64,000 nt of DNA from Petrolisthes cinctipes (GCA_033782935.1 JAWQEG010000511.1:1-64000); one strand, 5' to 3'; positions 9,654 through 20,205 are shown, counted from the stretch's first letter. A program made the numbers and translations. The notes: generated by a model from the letters alone, not told the origin.

Positions 9654-10076
9654 TTGTTTCTGGGAATATATTTTATGAAGCTGTATGTATATTATGTACG
9701 ACCGTAAGTAAGTAACTGTTATTTTGATTAAGGACAAATGAATAATGGTAGGATTATTCACCTCAAACAGTAAACAGGAAATAGCAGCCGAGCCATTAAG
9801 CAGCTATTTTTAGACCACCGCCAATGGGTAGCCTACGCACGTATGTACCACTGAATTTATTTTTGTTTTGTTTTTGTTTCCAAGGGGCCGCCAGCTGACC
9901 TTACCTATCACATTCGTCACTGAGGCGGTCTGTAATTATGTTTGGCGCAGTGCTCATGGTTGGTACGGATAGGCTAGCTTTAGGGAGCAAGAGGGCCGTG
10001 TCTGTCTGCTGTATAGATAGTACGGGGAGGGGAGTGGAGGGGGTAACGAGACACAACAATGTATATGCCCATGTTT

Positions 10077-10077
<1 letters not shown>
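9654..10077. other. Unassigned gap
   Basis: No repeat family or gene recognised; a short T/G-rich run lies near 9855. Confidence 0.4.
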
Positions 10078-10134
<57 letters not shown>

Positions 10135-10156
10135 GCGACGCTTAATATCAATCAGT

Positions 10157-10219
<63 letters not shown>

Positions 10220-10290
10220 GCGACGCTTAATATCAATCAGTCAATCTCTCTCTCTCTCTCTCTCTCCTGCGACGCTTAATATCAATCTGT

Positions 10291-10328
<38 letters not shown>
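10078..10328. repeat. TC microsatellite interleaved with three F-type tails
   Basis: Four (TC)n blocks are separated by three near-identical units CCTGCGACGCTTAATATCAA followed by TCAGTCAA (10131-10160, 10217-10245, 10266-10294). The unit matches the 3' end of family F (GCGGCGCCTAATATCAATCA). Confidence 0.85.
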
Positions 10329-10331
<3 letters not shown>

Positions 10332-10485
10332 CCGTTCGTTACCAGGTTAGAAGTATTCTTATGGCAATGGTTTCTCTTTCACAGGGGTAAATAGTTTATG
10401 GTTCGTCCCAGCTTTCCTATATAAAATCCATGCTAATGTCCTTTGTATTCCTGTATATTCTTCCCAGGGATTTATTAGCTACTCA

Positions 10486-10699
10486 GGGTCGATTCCACAG
10501 TGGTATTTGTAAGGTTTCATTATTTTCCAAAAGCTGAGTATCCACATTCACAAATTCTATCAAACAGTTAGATAATGATGATCACTACATAATTTACTCA
10601 CCAAATTCATTAAATAATTCACCTATAAGTTATTTACATGGCAAACATTCTTTCTTTTGCGTGCTTACAAACCACTACCAACCATTGTGGAATCGACCC
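10486..10699 (+). mobile_element. MITE family E, copy E3
   Basis: GGGTCGATTCCACAGTGG to TGGAATCGACCC, flanked by TCA on both sides. About 25 bp of the left interior is deleted. Confidence 0.85.
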
Positions 10700-11017
10700 T
10701 CAGACAGCTGTGCGAAACAAAATGAAGGTTAGTTATTTAGCTTTTGTTGGCGAGTTTTGCGAGTGTTGCGGTGGGTCGGTGTCCATTGTGGAGTGCTATA
10801 GTGTGTGAGAGAGAAAGTTATACTGTATCTCAATCTGTCATGGACCACCTGCCTGACCGCTGGATGGGTGAACATGATATAATCTAACCAGGCAGGTGTA
10901 GGACAGACACCCGCCAGCAAAATGGAAAGTTTTACTCACTACCAAGGTAAATATAGCTTCACATATTTACCTTGCTCACTACTCGATTGAGATTGGTGGC
11001 AAAATATTTACATAATG
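10700..11017. other. Unassigned gap with an 11-bp perfect inverted repeat
   Basis: AAGGTAAATAT and ATATTTACCTT (10944-10973) form a short hairpin. No coding signal is supported. Confidence 0.45.
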
Positions 11018-11234
11018 TACAGCCACAATCAAATATCCACCGATACTTTCCTTCCATTGTGCAAATATATCAGTATCATATCAAAATATAATCATACAAC
11101 AATACCTTACGTCAACTCAACCCCCTCAATTATTATTATGAGGTGCGGCAAAATCATACACGTGTTGTTCTTTATTACCAAGATATTTACTACGATGGAA
11201 GGAAAGTGTCGGTTGATATTTGATTGTGGCTGTA
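11018..11234 (+). mobile_element. MITE family D, copy D2
   Basis: TACAGCCACAATCAAATA to TTGATTGTGGCTGTA, complete with TA ends. Confidence 0.9.
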
Positions 11235-11370
11235 CATATGCAGGAGAGATATAGAGTATACATTAACCAGTATGACTACAGCGTGTACACAAACATTCTC
11301 GGTTAATATTACTAACAATTCATAGAGATAAAGAAAGGTGTGAATAAGAGCCTCGTGTCCATGTAATGCG

Positions 11371-11586
11371 TACACTCGAGGTTGTAATTTCGCGACCACG
11401 TCCCCAAATGTTTATGTCATCTGAGCTGGTAACACTGTGTGGGGAAGGTGTCATTGTAGGAGAAAGATTGTATCATGTCCCTCTACTATGTTCCACCTAC
11501 TCTGATTCCTCCCTAAATAAATATTACCAGCTCAAATGGCATAAACATCTAAGTACGTGGTCACGAATTTACGAGCTGGGGTGTAC
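11371..11586. mobile_element. TA-flanked fold-back element I
   Basis: Ends TACACTCGAGGTTGTAATTT and ACGAGCTGGGGTGTA belong to imperfect inverted repeats of about 64 bp (both arms contain GACCACGT and ATGTTTATG and end at the GAGCTGGTAA motif). TA termini suggest a mariner-type MITE. Confidence 0.65.
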
Positions 11587-11851
11587 GTGAGTGAGTCTAA
11601 CTTTGTAACAGTTTTTGTTTACTGTATCTTTCAAATGACATTCAAGTATTGGAGTCCCAGTATTTGTTTTTATTTAATGTTACTACAATTGTTTTCGGAA
11701 TTAAGAGGCCAACCCACAGTTTTTCTAGCAATGAAAATAATGAGTGTACATACCACGTCGTGTTTGTTTCATAATGGCTCAACCAAGAGTCGTCTAGGGA
11801 CACACATATATAATTATATACCTTTTACTACACGTGTTATTTCTCGGAATA

Positions 11852-12006
11852 TTAAGGGACCCTGTGATGTAGTCAGAAAATTGGAGGTTAGCGAGTCCTT
11901 CAAATATTGCCATGAAACACCACCTGTATTGAAGGAACTTGTTTCGTGGCATAGGCAGGAGGAACCAGAAGCCTCCAAGTCTCATACACGATCACAGGGC
12001 ACTCAA
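11852..12006 (+). mobile_element. MITE family A, copy A5
   Basis: TTAAGGGACCCTGTGATGTA to TCACAGGGCACTCAA. The right terminus has decayed to TCAA. Confidence 0.85.
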
Positions 12007-12094
12007 GGGACAGAAATGGTCAAGCCCTAGTGGAACTTAAACTCGACCAAAAAAAGTAACTGTCGAATGGTTGCGTTACATTTCCATCTGAACT

Positions 12095-12232
12095 ATAATT
12101 GGAGTGCCTTGATTCCTCCAAAGTATGCCAGGAAACAGGACCAGATGAACAAAAATAATGGTATCCTGTTGCCTGGAATAGTTTGGAGGAATCAGATGCT
12201 CCAGATTTACCAACACTGTACTTCCCCATTAA
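12095..12232 (+). mobile_element. MITE family B, copy B6 (left end altered)
   Basis: ATTGGAGTGCCTTGATTCC to GTACTTCCCCATTAA. The first 20 bp are replaced by unrelated sequence. Confidence 0.8.
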
Positions 12233-12411
12233 GAAGTGTGTTGTATTGGTAGGATGAATTAATTTCCCAAGCACTTATGATGAAATTAATCACTATTATT
12301 ATTTTTATATTTATATTTTTATATTTTTGTTATTTTTATGAATTTCTTATATTTTTTGTCAACTGGATGTGGAGATGATGTTACAGCCTTGGTACAGTTC
12401 CCCCTCTTTAA

Positions 12412-12575
12412 TTTAGGACCCTGTACTAGTGTATATGACACTTGGAGGCATCTGATTCCTCCTGACTATGCCACGAAACAAGCTGCTCCTTCAATATAGG
12501 TGTGTGTGTTTCGTGGCAATATTTGAAGGACTTGCTTTTCTCCAATTTTTTTTACTGCATCACGGGGTTCCTTAA
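12412..12575 (-). mobile_element. MITE family A, copy A6
   Basis: TTTAGGACCCTGTACTAGTG to ATCACGGGGTTCCTTAA, diverged but full length. Confidence 0.8.
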
Positions 12576-12718
12576 TATTTTTGTTGCCGGGATTCCAGCA
12601 CACTCGTCTTCCCTCTTATAATTCCAGGAAATTGAAATTATCTACATTGTACTGTATACGTGAGAGACTTTACAACACAACACACTTATATATTGTATCT
12701 CCATGTTGTACAGCCACA

Positions 12719-12928
12719 ATCAAATAACCACCAACACTTTCCTTCCATCGTGTAAATAAATCAGAGTCATTCCAAAATACAATCATACAACAACACCTTA
12801 TGTCAACTCAACCCCCTCAATTTTACAATTATGAGGTGTTACAAAATCATACATGTGTTGTTTTTTATTATCAAGATATTTACTACGATAGATAGGACAG
12901 TGTCGGGGGATATTTGATCTGGAGTAGG
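12719..12928 (+). mobile_element. MITE family D, copy D3 (degenerate right end)
   Basis: TACAGCCACAATCAAATA opens it. The right terminal repeat is recognisable (GATATTTGATCTGGAGTA) but mutated. Confidence 0.75.
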
Positions 12929-12969
12929 TGGTTTCTGGACAACAGCCCACCCAAAACCTTCACTGGTTC

Positions 12970-13132
12970 GAAAATGTGTGTGGCCTCATGTGTGTGTATG
13001 TATGTATGTGCCAGTCTGTGTGTATGTGTGTGCGTGTGTGTCAGTCTGTGTATGCGTGTGTGTCAGTCTGTAGGTATGTATAAGTATGTGTATGAGTCTG
13101 TGTGTGTGACAGTCTGTGTGTATGTATAAGTA

Positions 13133-13174
<42 letters not shown>

Positions 13175-13205
13175 AATAAGTATGTACCGGTATGTGTGTG
13201 TGTGC
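12970..13205. repeat. TG-rich array
   Basis: Interrupted TGTGTATG/TCAGTCTG units end in a pure (TG)n at 13141-13170. Open frames here are only repeat translation. Confidence 0.85.
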
Positions 13206-13369
13206 GCGCCGAGAGAAGTTCCAGACTGAAGCTGTTGTTGTTGTTGTTATTGTTGTTGCTGTCGTGTTTTTCTCTTCACCTTCAAAGAACACAGTTGCCA
13301 ACCAGTGCCCAGTAGTAATCCAGGCAAGAATTCCAGGGTCTCAGTTTTATTCTTTTATCTTCACGAGTT

Positions 13370-13459
13370 CCGGCTATTATTATTATTATTATTTATTTTT
13401 AAATTATTATTATTATTATAATTATTTTATATTTTATTTATTTAAAAAAATATTATTAA

Positions 13460-13508
<49 letters not shown>

Positions 13509-13520
13509 TTTATTTATTTA

Positions 13521-13551
<31 letters not shown>

Positions 13552-13690
13552 GTTATTATTATTATTATCATTATTTTATACTTTATTATTTTTTTAATTA
13601 TTATTATTATTATATATATATATTTTTTTTTGAGGTTTCTATTATGTATATACACTGTACCTACTTTTATTTTTATTTTTATTTTTATTT
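13370..13690. repeat. TTA-rich array
   Basis: (TTA)n and (TTTA)n with interruptions; strongly AT-rich. Confidence 0.9.
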
Positions 13691-13782
13691 ATGGATGTGT
13701 TTGTGTGTGTGTGCTTTTATTTTTATGTAAGTGCACAAGTCTCGAGTTGTTATTGTTCTTCGTAGTTTTGGTTCTTACAGAG

Positions 13783-13940
13783 TTAAGGACCCACGTGATG
13801 TAGTCAGAAAATTGGAGGTTAGTGAGTCCTTCAAATATTGCCACGAAACACACACACCTATATGGAAGGACCTTGTTTCTTGGCATGGTCAGGGGAAATC
13901 AGAAGCCACCAATTTTTATACACGATCACAGGGTCCTTAA
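13783..13940 (+). mobile_element. MITE family A, copy A7 (first of an A-C-A array)
   Basis: TTAAGGACCCACGTGATG to ATCACAGGGTCCTTAA. The loop carries ACACACACACC. Shares TTAA 13937-13940 with C3. Confidence 0.9.
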
Positions 13941-14098
13941 TGGGAGGTTCTTTTGCTGGTGAATAAGAAGGTCTGATTCCTCCAAGCCTTACCACGAAAC
14001 AGACGACCCTATCAGTACCATTGAGGGAGTCTGTTTTCTGGTATAGTGAGGAGGAATCAATAGCCTTCCAATTTACCAATAAGAGAATCTCACCTTAA
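13937..14098. mobile_element. MITE family C, copy C3 (middle of A-C-A)
   Basis: TTAATGGGAGGTTCTTTTGC to AAGAGAATCTCACCTTAA, with the core TACCACGAAACAGACGACCC. Confidence 0.9.
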
Positions 14099-14251
14099 AG
14101 GGACCCTGTGATGCAGTCAGAAAATTGGAGGTAAATAAGTCCTTCAAATATTACAATGAAACATCATCTATATGGATGGAGCTTGTTTCTTGGTATAGTC
14201 AGGAGGAATCAGAAGCCTTCAATTTTCATACATGATCACAAGGGTCCTTAA
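14095..14251 (+). mobile_element. MITE family A, copy A8 (third of A-C-A)
   Basis: TTAAAGGGACCCTGTGATGC to GATCACAAGGGTCCTTAA. Shares TTAA 14095-14098 with C3. Confidence 0.9.
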
Positions 14252-14321
14252 TGTTTATAGAACTCGTACGTTGTTAGAAAACCAGTGAACAGTTAAGAAA
14301 AAGTTCCAAACAAATAATGGA

Positions 14322-14482
14322 TTAAGGGGGAAGTACAACGTTGGTAAATCTGGAGCAAATGATTCCTCCAAAGTATTTCAAGCAACAGAACATCATTATT
14401 TTTGTTCATCTGGTTCTGTTTCCTGACATACTTTGGAGGAATCAAGGCGCTCCAATGTAACAAATGTGAATTACCCCCTTAA
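14322..14482 (-). mobile_element. MITE family B, copy B7
   Basis: TTAAGGGGGAAGTACAACG to GAATTACCCCCTTAA, full length in reverse. Confidence 0.9.
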
Positions 14483-14878
14483 GTTACGTAAGTAATGTGA
14501 GAATTACCACATTATTTAATTAAGCCACATTGGGCAACGTAAATTATCTTCGAGGAACTTAATGTTGTAGCGAGAAAATGTCTGTAATTTTCATTTGTCT
14601 CTTGAAATGAGAAATGTAAAGTTTGAGAATTTGCCAATATAGGTTTGAGAAAATGCATGTGTTTGTATCTACAAAAATATTGTCTGTAAAGTCTAGTGAA
14701 CTCCTGTTGCCCCTTTGATTCCAGGAACCAGATGTGCGTCAGAGGAGTTGTTCAAGTTTAGTACCCGATTATAATTAGCAGTGATTTGGGCCTTTGTTCG
14801 TGTAGTGTAATTTGCTGGACGTCCACAGTTCTTATAGAGAAAGGTAGTAAGTAGTGTTAGGAAAAGTGTTCTTAACTT
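14483..14878. other. Unassigned gap
   Basis: Nothing recognised on either strand. Confidence 0.4.
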
Positions 14879-15108
14879 TCTTTCTTTCTGTCCCCGTAGG
14901 GGGGTTGCCTACATTGGTGATGTGGGCAATACTTTAAAGGTTTTGGCGCCCCTTCGGCCCTAGCCACTAGCTTTTAGTTCTTCAACTGTCCCTCTTTTCT
15001 TTCTATTTCCTTCCTGCTTGCTGTCTCACTTCTCTATCAACTTTTTTCTGGCGCTATATGACATCGCTGTTGCGGCGCCTAATATCAATCAATCAATCAA
15101 TCAATCTT
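14879..15108 (+). repeat. Family F repeat, copy F4 (longest)
   Basis: Extends further left than most copies, from TTTCTTTCTGTCCCCGTAGG, and ends in (TCAA)n after GCGGCGCCTAATATC. Confidence 0.75.
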
Positions 15109-15272
15109 TCTTTCAGTTTTCGTTTACAAACTTTAATATGACCTCAGTAAATGTTGATAACATGTATGCATTTGCCAAGTGTTGCCGACAGTTTCTGTTT
15201 TGCCGAAGTAGCCAAATCCGAAAAACTATAATAGGACTTTACATATCAAAGAGCTCATACCCCTCAGTCTTG

Positions 15273-15426
15273 TTAAGGATCCAGGTGATGTAGTCAGAAA
15301 TTTGTAGATAAATAAGTCCTTCAAATATTGCCACGAAATACCAGCTATATAGAATGAGCTTGTTTCGTGACATAATCAGGAGGAATCAGAAGCCTCCAAT
15401 ATTCATACACGATCACAAGGTCCTAA
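15273..15426 (+). mobile_element. MITE family A, copy A9
   Basis: TTAAGGATCCAGGTGATG to GATCACAAGGTCCTAA. The right end CTAA (15423-15426) is shared with A10. Confidence 0.85.
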
Positions 15427-15579
15427 AAGGACCCTGTGATGTAGTCAGAAATTGGGAAATAAATGAGTCCTTCAAATATTGCCACGAAACACCCCCTATA
15501 TGGAAGGAGCATGTTTCGTGGCAATATTTGAAGGACTCGTTTATCTCCAATTTTCTGACTACATCACTGGGTCCCTTAA
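15423..15579. mobile_element. MITE family A, copy A10, fully palindromic variant
   Basis: Both halves are the GATGTAGTCAG arm: GGACCCTGTGATGTAGTCAG at the left and CTGACTACATCACTGGGTCC at the right, with TCCTTCAAATATTGCCACG and CAATATTTGAAGGA facing each other. Ordinary A copies have two different arms. Confidence 0.9.
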
Positions 15580-15751
15580 GGATTTTGCTGTTGAATTGAC
15601 TGTTGCTATGATGACAAACAAACACTCGAGTTGATACAATTAACTATATGCTCCTTCACTTTCCTTGTTGTGGTTTAGAGAAGCAGTTGGTATGGAATTC
15701 TTGTCTCAGAAAATTTTGGTATACGTTGATCAGAAAGTCCGCCATGTGTAA

Positions 15752-15899
15752 GGTTGACTGATTGATTGATATTAGGCGCCGCAACAGCGAGGTCATATAG
15801 CGCCAGAGAAAGGTGATAGAGAGGTGTGACAGCCAGCAGGAAGGAAATAAAAAAAAAAGAGGGACAGTTGAAGAACTGAAAGAGAGTGGCTGGGGCCGA
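15752..15899 (-). repeat. Family F repeat, copy F5 (truncated by H)
   Basis: GATTGATTGATATTAGGCGC to GGCTGGGGCCGAAG, then replaced by the H hairpin. Confidence 0.8.
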
Positions 15900-16037
15900 A
15901 GGGCGGTATTCAAGAACATTCACGGTGTATACGATAGCATGGTACCAGTACGACGGCTCCATAGACATACAACAGAGCCATCGTACCGGTACCATGCCAT
16001 TGTATACACAATGAATGTTCTTGCATACGGCCTTATC
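15900..16037. mobile_element. Hairpin element H, single unit
   Basis: GGGCGGTATTCAAGAACATT and GTTCTTGCATACGGCC bound a near-perfect palindrome (GTACCAGTACGACGGCTCC / GAGCCATCGTACCGGTACC). It is homologous to the units at 4396-4677. Confidence 0.7.
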
Positions 16038-16057
16038 TTAGTCCTAACAATCCTTAC

Positions 16058-16283
16058 ACATGGCCCCCGTAGGTGGGTATTGCCTGTAGTGATGTGAGCA
16101 ATACTTTAAGGGTTTTGGCGCCCCTCCGACCCCAGCCACTCTCTTTCAGTTCTTCAACTGTCCCTCTTTTTATTTTATTTCCTTCCTGCTTGCTGTCACA
16201 CCTCTCTATCACCTACTCTGGCGCTATATGACCTCGCTGTTGCAGCGCCTAATAGCAATCAATCAATTTTGAATACCGCCCAT
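16058..16283 (+). repeat. Family F repeat, copy F6, plus an H-type terminus
   Basis: F runs from CCCCCGTAGGTGGG to ATAGCAATCAATCA at 16266. The next bases TTTTGAATACCGCCC (16269-16283) are the inverse of the H start GGGCGGTATTCAA at 15900, so F6 may lie inside a larger H-type element. Confidence 0.65.
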
Positions 16284-16304
16284 AATGTCCGATGAGATAG
16301 TGTA

Positions 16305-16687
16305 ATAAAGGGAGATTATCTTGTTGGTGAATTGGAGAGTCTGCGATTCCTCCAAACTATGCCAGGTAACAGAAGACCTTACCGGTATTGGTACATCCAC
16401 AATCAAATAACCACCAACACTTTCCTTCTATCGTGCAAATAAATCAGTATCATATCGAAATATAATTATACAACACCTTATGTTAACTCAACCACCTCAA
16501 TTATTAATACGAGGTGCTGCAAAATCATACATGTGTTGTTCATTATTACCAAGATATTTACTACAATGGCAGGAGGGTGTTGGTGGATATTTGATTGTGG
16601 CTGTACATTAATGACGGATCTGTTTCGTTGCACAGTTTGGACGAATCAATAGCCCACCAATTTACCCTCCTAATAATCTCCCGTTAA
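16305..16687. mobile_element. MITE family C, copy C4, split by D4
   Basis: Left part 16305-16391 (GGGAGATTATCTTGTTGG...), right part 16606-16687 (GGATCTGTTTCGTTGC...TAATCTCCCGTTAA). The two halves flank a complete D element. Confidence 0.85.
16392..16605 (+). mobile_element. MITE family D, copy D4, nested in C4
   Basis: TACATCCACAATCAAATA to TTGATTGTGGCTGTA. TA at both ends; inserted in the loop region of C4. Confidence 0.9.
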
Positions 16688-17017
16688 AAGGGAGGATGGG
16701 GCAACACGTGTCCTTCACAATTTACTCACCAACACTGTCTCGAACCACGTGTAATATTTTTTTTGTTTCTTCCCATGTATTCTTATTATTATTATTATTA
16801 TCCTTGCTTCTTCCCGATTGCAGTTTCTAGGAAGTTGAACTACAAACAAAAAATACTCTTGTCTGGGACCGACCAATAAATATTCGTCACGGTACATGCA
16901 ACAATACCTTCTTTCATGGCTTATATACCCTGCCTGCAACCCCTGTCTGTCTGCCTGCCTATCTGTATGTAAGGAGATTTTTTCTTTTGCCTCCCTACCC
17001 TCCCTGTATTTCTTTAT
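16688..17017. other. Unassigned gap with a short ATT repeat
   Basis: (ATT)n at about 16784-16801. No gene recognised. Confidence 0.4.
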
Positions 17018-17182
17018 GTAAGGAGAGATTCTTTCATTGGTGAATTGGAAGGTCTGTGATTCTTCCAAACTATGCTACGAAACATATCCCCTATTAGTAC
17101 ACCATCGAGGGCGTCTGTTTTCTGGTATAGTCAGGAGGAATCAACAACCTTCTAATTTACCACTAAGAGAATCTCCCCTTAA
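17018..17182. mobile_element. MITE family C, copy C5
   Basis: TGTAAGGAGAGATTCTTTC to GAGAATCTCCCCTTAA. TTAA 17179-17182 is shared with A11. Confidence 0.9.
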
Positions 17183-17333
17183 GGACCCTGTGATCGTGTA
17201 TGAAAATTGGAGGCTTCTGATTCCTCCTGACCATGCCACGAAACAAACTCCTTCCATATAGGTGGTGTTTCATGGCAATATGTGAAGAATTCATTTATCT
17301 TCAATTTTCTGACTACATCACAGGGTCCCTTAA
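17179..17333 (-). mobile_element. MITE family A, copy A11
   Basis: TTAAGGACCCTGTGATCG to ATCACAGGGTCCCTTAA. Confidence 0.9.
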
Positions 17334-17417
17334 GATTATTTGCTTGTCTGTTTGTTTACCCTCGGTTCTTTTTATTGTATGTGATTGGCTTATTGTCATA
17401 GCTTGATTCGTGAAAGG

Positions 17418-17635
17418 TTCAACCACAATCAAATATCTACCGACACTTTCCTTCCATCGTAGTAAATATCATGGTAATATAGAACAACACGTGTATGATT
17501 TTGCAGCACCTCATAATAACGATTAAGAAGGGTTGAGTTGACGAAAGGTATTGTTGTATGACTATATTTTGATATGATACTGATTTATTTGCACGATGGA
17601 AGGAAAGTGTCGGTGGTTATTTGATTGTGGCTGTA
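17418..17635 (-). mobile_element. MITE family D, copy D5 (inverted interior)
   Basis: CAACCACAATCAAATATC to TTGATTGTGGCTGTA. The CATCGTAGTAAATATC arm comes first, opposite to D1-D4. Confidence 0.85.
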
Positions 17636-17672
17636 CCTTACCTTTACCCTTCTACTCATCTCACCAACCGGA

Positions 17673-17826
17673 TTAAGGCACCCTGAGATATAGTCAGAAA
17701 ATTAGAGGTAAACGAGTCCTTCAAATATTGCCACGAAACATCACCTGTATGGAAAGAGCGTGTTTCGTGGCATAGTCAGGAGGATTTAGAAGCCACCAAT
17801 TTTCATACACGATCACAGGGTCCTTA
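17673..17826 (+). mobile_element. MITE family A, copy A12
   Basis: TTAAGGCACCCTGAGATA to ATCACAGGGTCCTTAA. Confidence 0.85.
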
Positions 17827-17836
17827 ACTTCCTTCA

Positions 17837-17892
<56 letters not shown>
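17837..17892. repeat. (TC)n microsatellite
   Basis: Uninterrupted TC dinucleotides, about 56 bp. Confidence 0.95.
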
Positions 17893-17897
<5 letters not shown>

Positions 17898-18082
17898 CAT
17901 TGACGAAAATGAGGGGAATTAAACATGAACATTTTATCAACCCTATTATTGATTTGCAGTAAAAGAGGATACACATTCCCCTGGGTTGACTGCCTGCCTA
18001 CCTCAGTCCCAAGGTTATTGGAATGAACTAATGACGTCACGGAGTCTGCATCTCCTCCACTCACTTTTCTTTTTTTCTTTTT

Positions 18083-18373
18083 TATATGTTCCGACACTGG
18101 ACATAGGCTTCATCAAGCCCGTTACCGTGGCCCAGGTCAACTGCTACTTACACACAAACATGTCACGACTTTCGAACTAGTACCCAGCCACAGAGGGAGG
18201 GAAGTGAGGGTAATTCCCAAATACTGCAGCTGTTATGGTACCAGCGAGGGTGTTTGTTTTACGACGTTCGGTGGCCTTATAGTTAGTGCCTGAAACTCAA
18301 ATCGAAAGAGTAAATATTCTCAGGACCTCACCTGAGAGGAATCGATCTCCCGACCTATAGGTTACGAGTCCAG
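18083..18373 (-). repeat. tRNA-derived SINE2 copy
   Basis: Reverse of the SINE2 consensus: 3' end TTCCGACACTGGACATAGG, middle TAGTTAGTGCCTGAAACTC, and B-box region GAGAGGAATCGATCTCCCG. The tRNA head is cut before the A box. Confidence 0.75.
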
Positions 18374-18599
18374 AAGAGTATATTTCCCTTATATTTCCCT
18401 CCATATCATCGAATCAATTGGTAAACTTGGCCTTCCTGTTGCGTCAATAAGAAAAAAACAGAGAGAAACAATATATATATATTATAGTCATTTTGTTGGT
18501 AAGTGGAAATGAATTACATACACCGATCCCTTTGAGGAAACACCAAGCTACCTGATAATTATTATTATTTCCCTCGTCCAGAGTTCCAGGATGCCACGT

Positions 18600-18703
18600 G
18601 GTGTGTTTATGTGTGTGTGTGTTTGTTTGTTTGTGTGTGAGTTGTTTGTGTGTTGTGTTTGTTTGTGTGTTATATTTGTTTGTTTGTCTGTTTTGGATAG
18701 CCA

Positions 18704-18749
<46 letters not shown>

Positions 18750-18775
18750 GTGTGTGTGTGTGAGTGTGTGTGTTG
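18600..18775. repeat. GT-rich and (TA)n microsatellites
   Basis: Interrupted (TG)n/(TTTG)n at 18604-18700, then (TA)n at about 18704-18746 and (TG)n at 18747-18775. Confidence 0.9.
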
Positions 18776-18924
18776 AGGCTCTACCTAGGAACAACAATAA
18801 GATAAAACAAAAAAAACACACACAGACACATTAGAAGGAGTAAGGAGAGGAAGAATATTCACTGCTTCAGAGTAGTGTTAAAGCAGCAAGAGTTTCACTA
18901 GTAACATCTAGAACTATATTATGC

Positions 18925-19037
18925 TTAAGGGACCCTGTGATGTAGTTAGAAAATTAGATGTAGGATAAACGAGTCCTTCAAATATTGCCACGAAACACCA
19001 CCTATATGGAAGGAGGTTGTTATGTGACATAGTTAAG
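18925..19037 (+). mobile_element. MITE family A, copy A13 (right end lost to E4)
   Basis: TTAAGGGACCCTGTGATGTA through GGAAGGAGGTTGTTATGTG, then broken just before E-derived sequence. Confidence 0.8.
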
Positions 19038-19048
19038 AGTAGACTTAG

Positions 19049-19198
19049 AAAATTTATCCAACAGTTGGATAATGATTATCACTGTATAGTTTACTCACCA
19101 AATTAATTAAATAATTCACTCATAAGTCATTTAAACGGCTAACATTCTTTTTCGTTTGCGTGCTTACAAACCAATACCAACCACTGTGGAATCGACCC
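19049..19198 (+). mobile_element. MITE family E, copy E4 (left third missing)
   Basis: Starts within the interior at TATCCAACAGTTGGATAATG and ends GTGGAATCGACCC. Confidence 0.8.
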
Positions 19199-19525
19199 TT
19201 TAAGTGGAAGGTCTTGAGGTTTATGGTGGCAAGAATGAATAGATAAATAAATAAATATAATAATAATAATAATGATAATGGCAATATATTGTGAATTTTT
19301 TATTAGTGTTATTTTGTGAATTGGATGTATGTATAGGTCATAAGGTATTTATACAGTCGGGCTTCTCTTTGTATATACGTTCCTTCGGACCCGAGTCATT
19401 CCATTTTCACATCTTCCACTGCCCCTCTTTTTACTATTCTTATTATTATTATTATTGTCCCTCCACTCTCTGTGTCCTCCTTCTCCTGTGATACGCGGTC
19501 TTTCTGGCCAAACACAGTCTTCTTT
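19199..19525. other. Unassigned gap with AAT and ATT repeats
   Basis: (AAT)n at 19256-19280 and (TTA)n at 19436-19457. TTCCTTCGGACCCGAGTC followed by CTGCCCCTCTTTT at 19380-19434 distantly resembles family F. Confidence 0.4.
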
Positions 19526-19683
19526 TTAAGGACCCTGTGATCGTGTATGAGAATTGGAGGCTTCTGATTCCTCCTGACTATGCCACAAAACAATCTCCTT
19601 CCATATAGGTGTGTGTGTTTCGTGGCAATATTTGAAGGACTCATTTACCTCCAATTTTCTGACTATATTACGTGGTCCCTTAT
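19526..19683 (-). mobile_element. MITE family A, copy A14
   Basis: TTAAGGACCCTGTGATCG to ATTACGTGGTCCCTTAT. The right TTAT is shared with B8. Confidence 0.85.
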
Positions 19684-19849
19684 GGGGGTAGTATAGTGTT
19701 GGTGAATCTAGAGCAAATGATTCCTCCAAACTATTCCAAGCAACAGAACACCATTATATTTGTTCATATGATCCTGTTTCCAGGCATACTTTGGAGGAAT
19801 CGTGGCACTCCAATGTAACAAAAGTAGACTACCGTATCCCCAAAATTAA
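19680..19849 (-). mobile_element. MITE family B, copy B8
   Basis: GGGGGTAGTATAGTGTTGG to AGACTACCGTATCCCC, in reverse; the last TTAA is displaced by a few bases. Confidence 0.8.
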
Positions 19850-19867
19850 GAATTAAGATTTAACATA

Positions 19868-20040
19868 CATGCATACATACATACATACATACATACATAC
19901 GGTTACTGCTTCCACGATCTCAATATAGGTGAGGGCCAAAGCCGGTTCACCTTGGCCCACAAATAATATCTCTTAGAAAGGATTCCTTCTCGGTATTACT
20001 TCTGGGACTTAGCAACCTATTGTGTATCAGGGCAGGTTGG

Positions 20041-20096
<56 letters not shown>

Positions 20097-20146
20097 TTAA
20101 GAGACAGTTAATGTGTATGAGGAGAGGGGAGAACTGCGAGCTTGAT

Positions 20147-20205
<59 letters not shown>

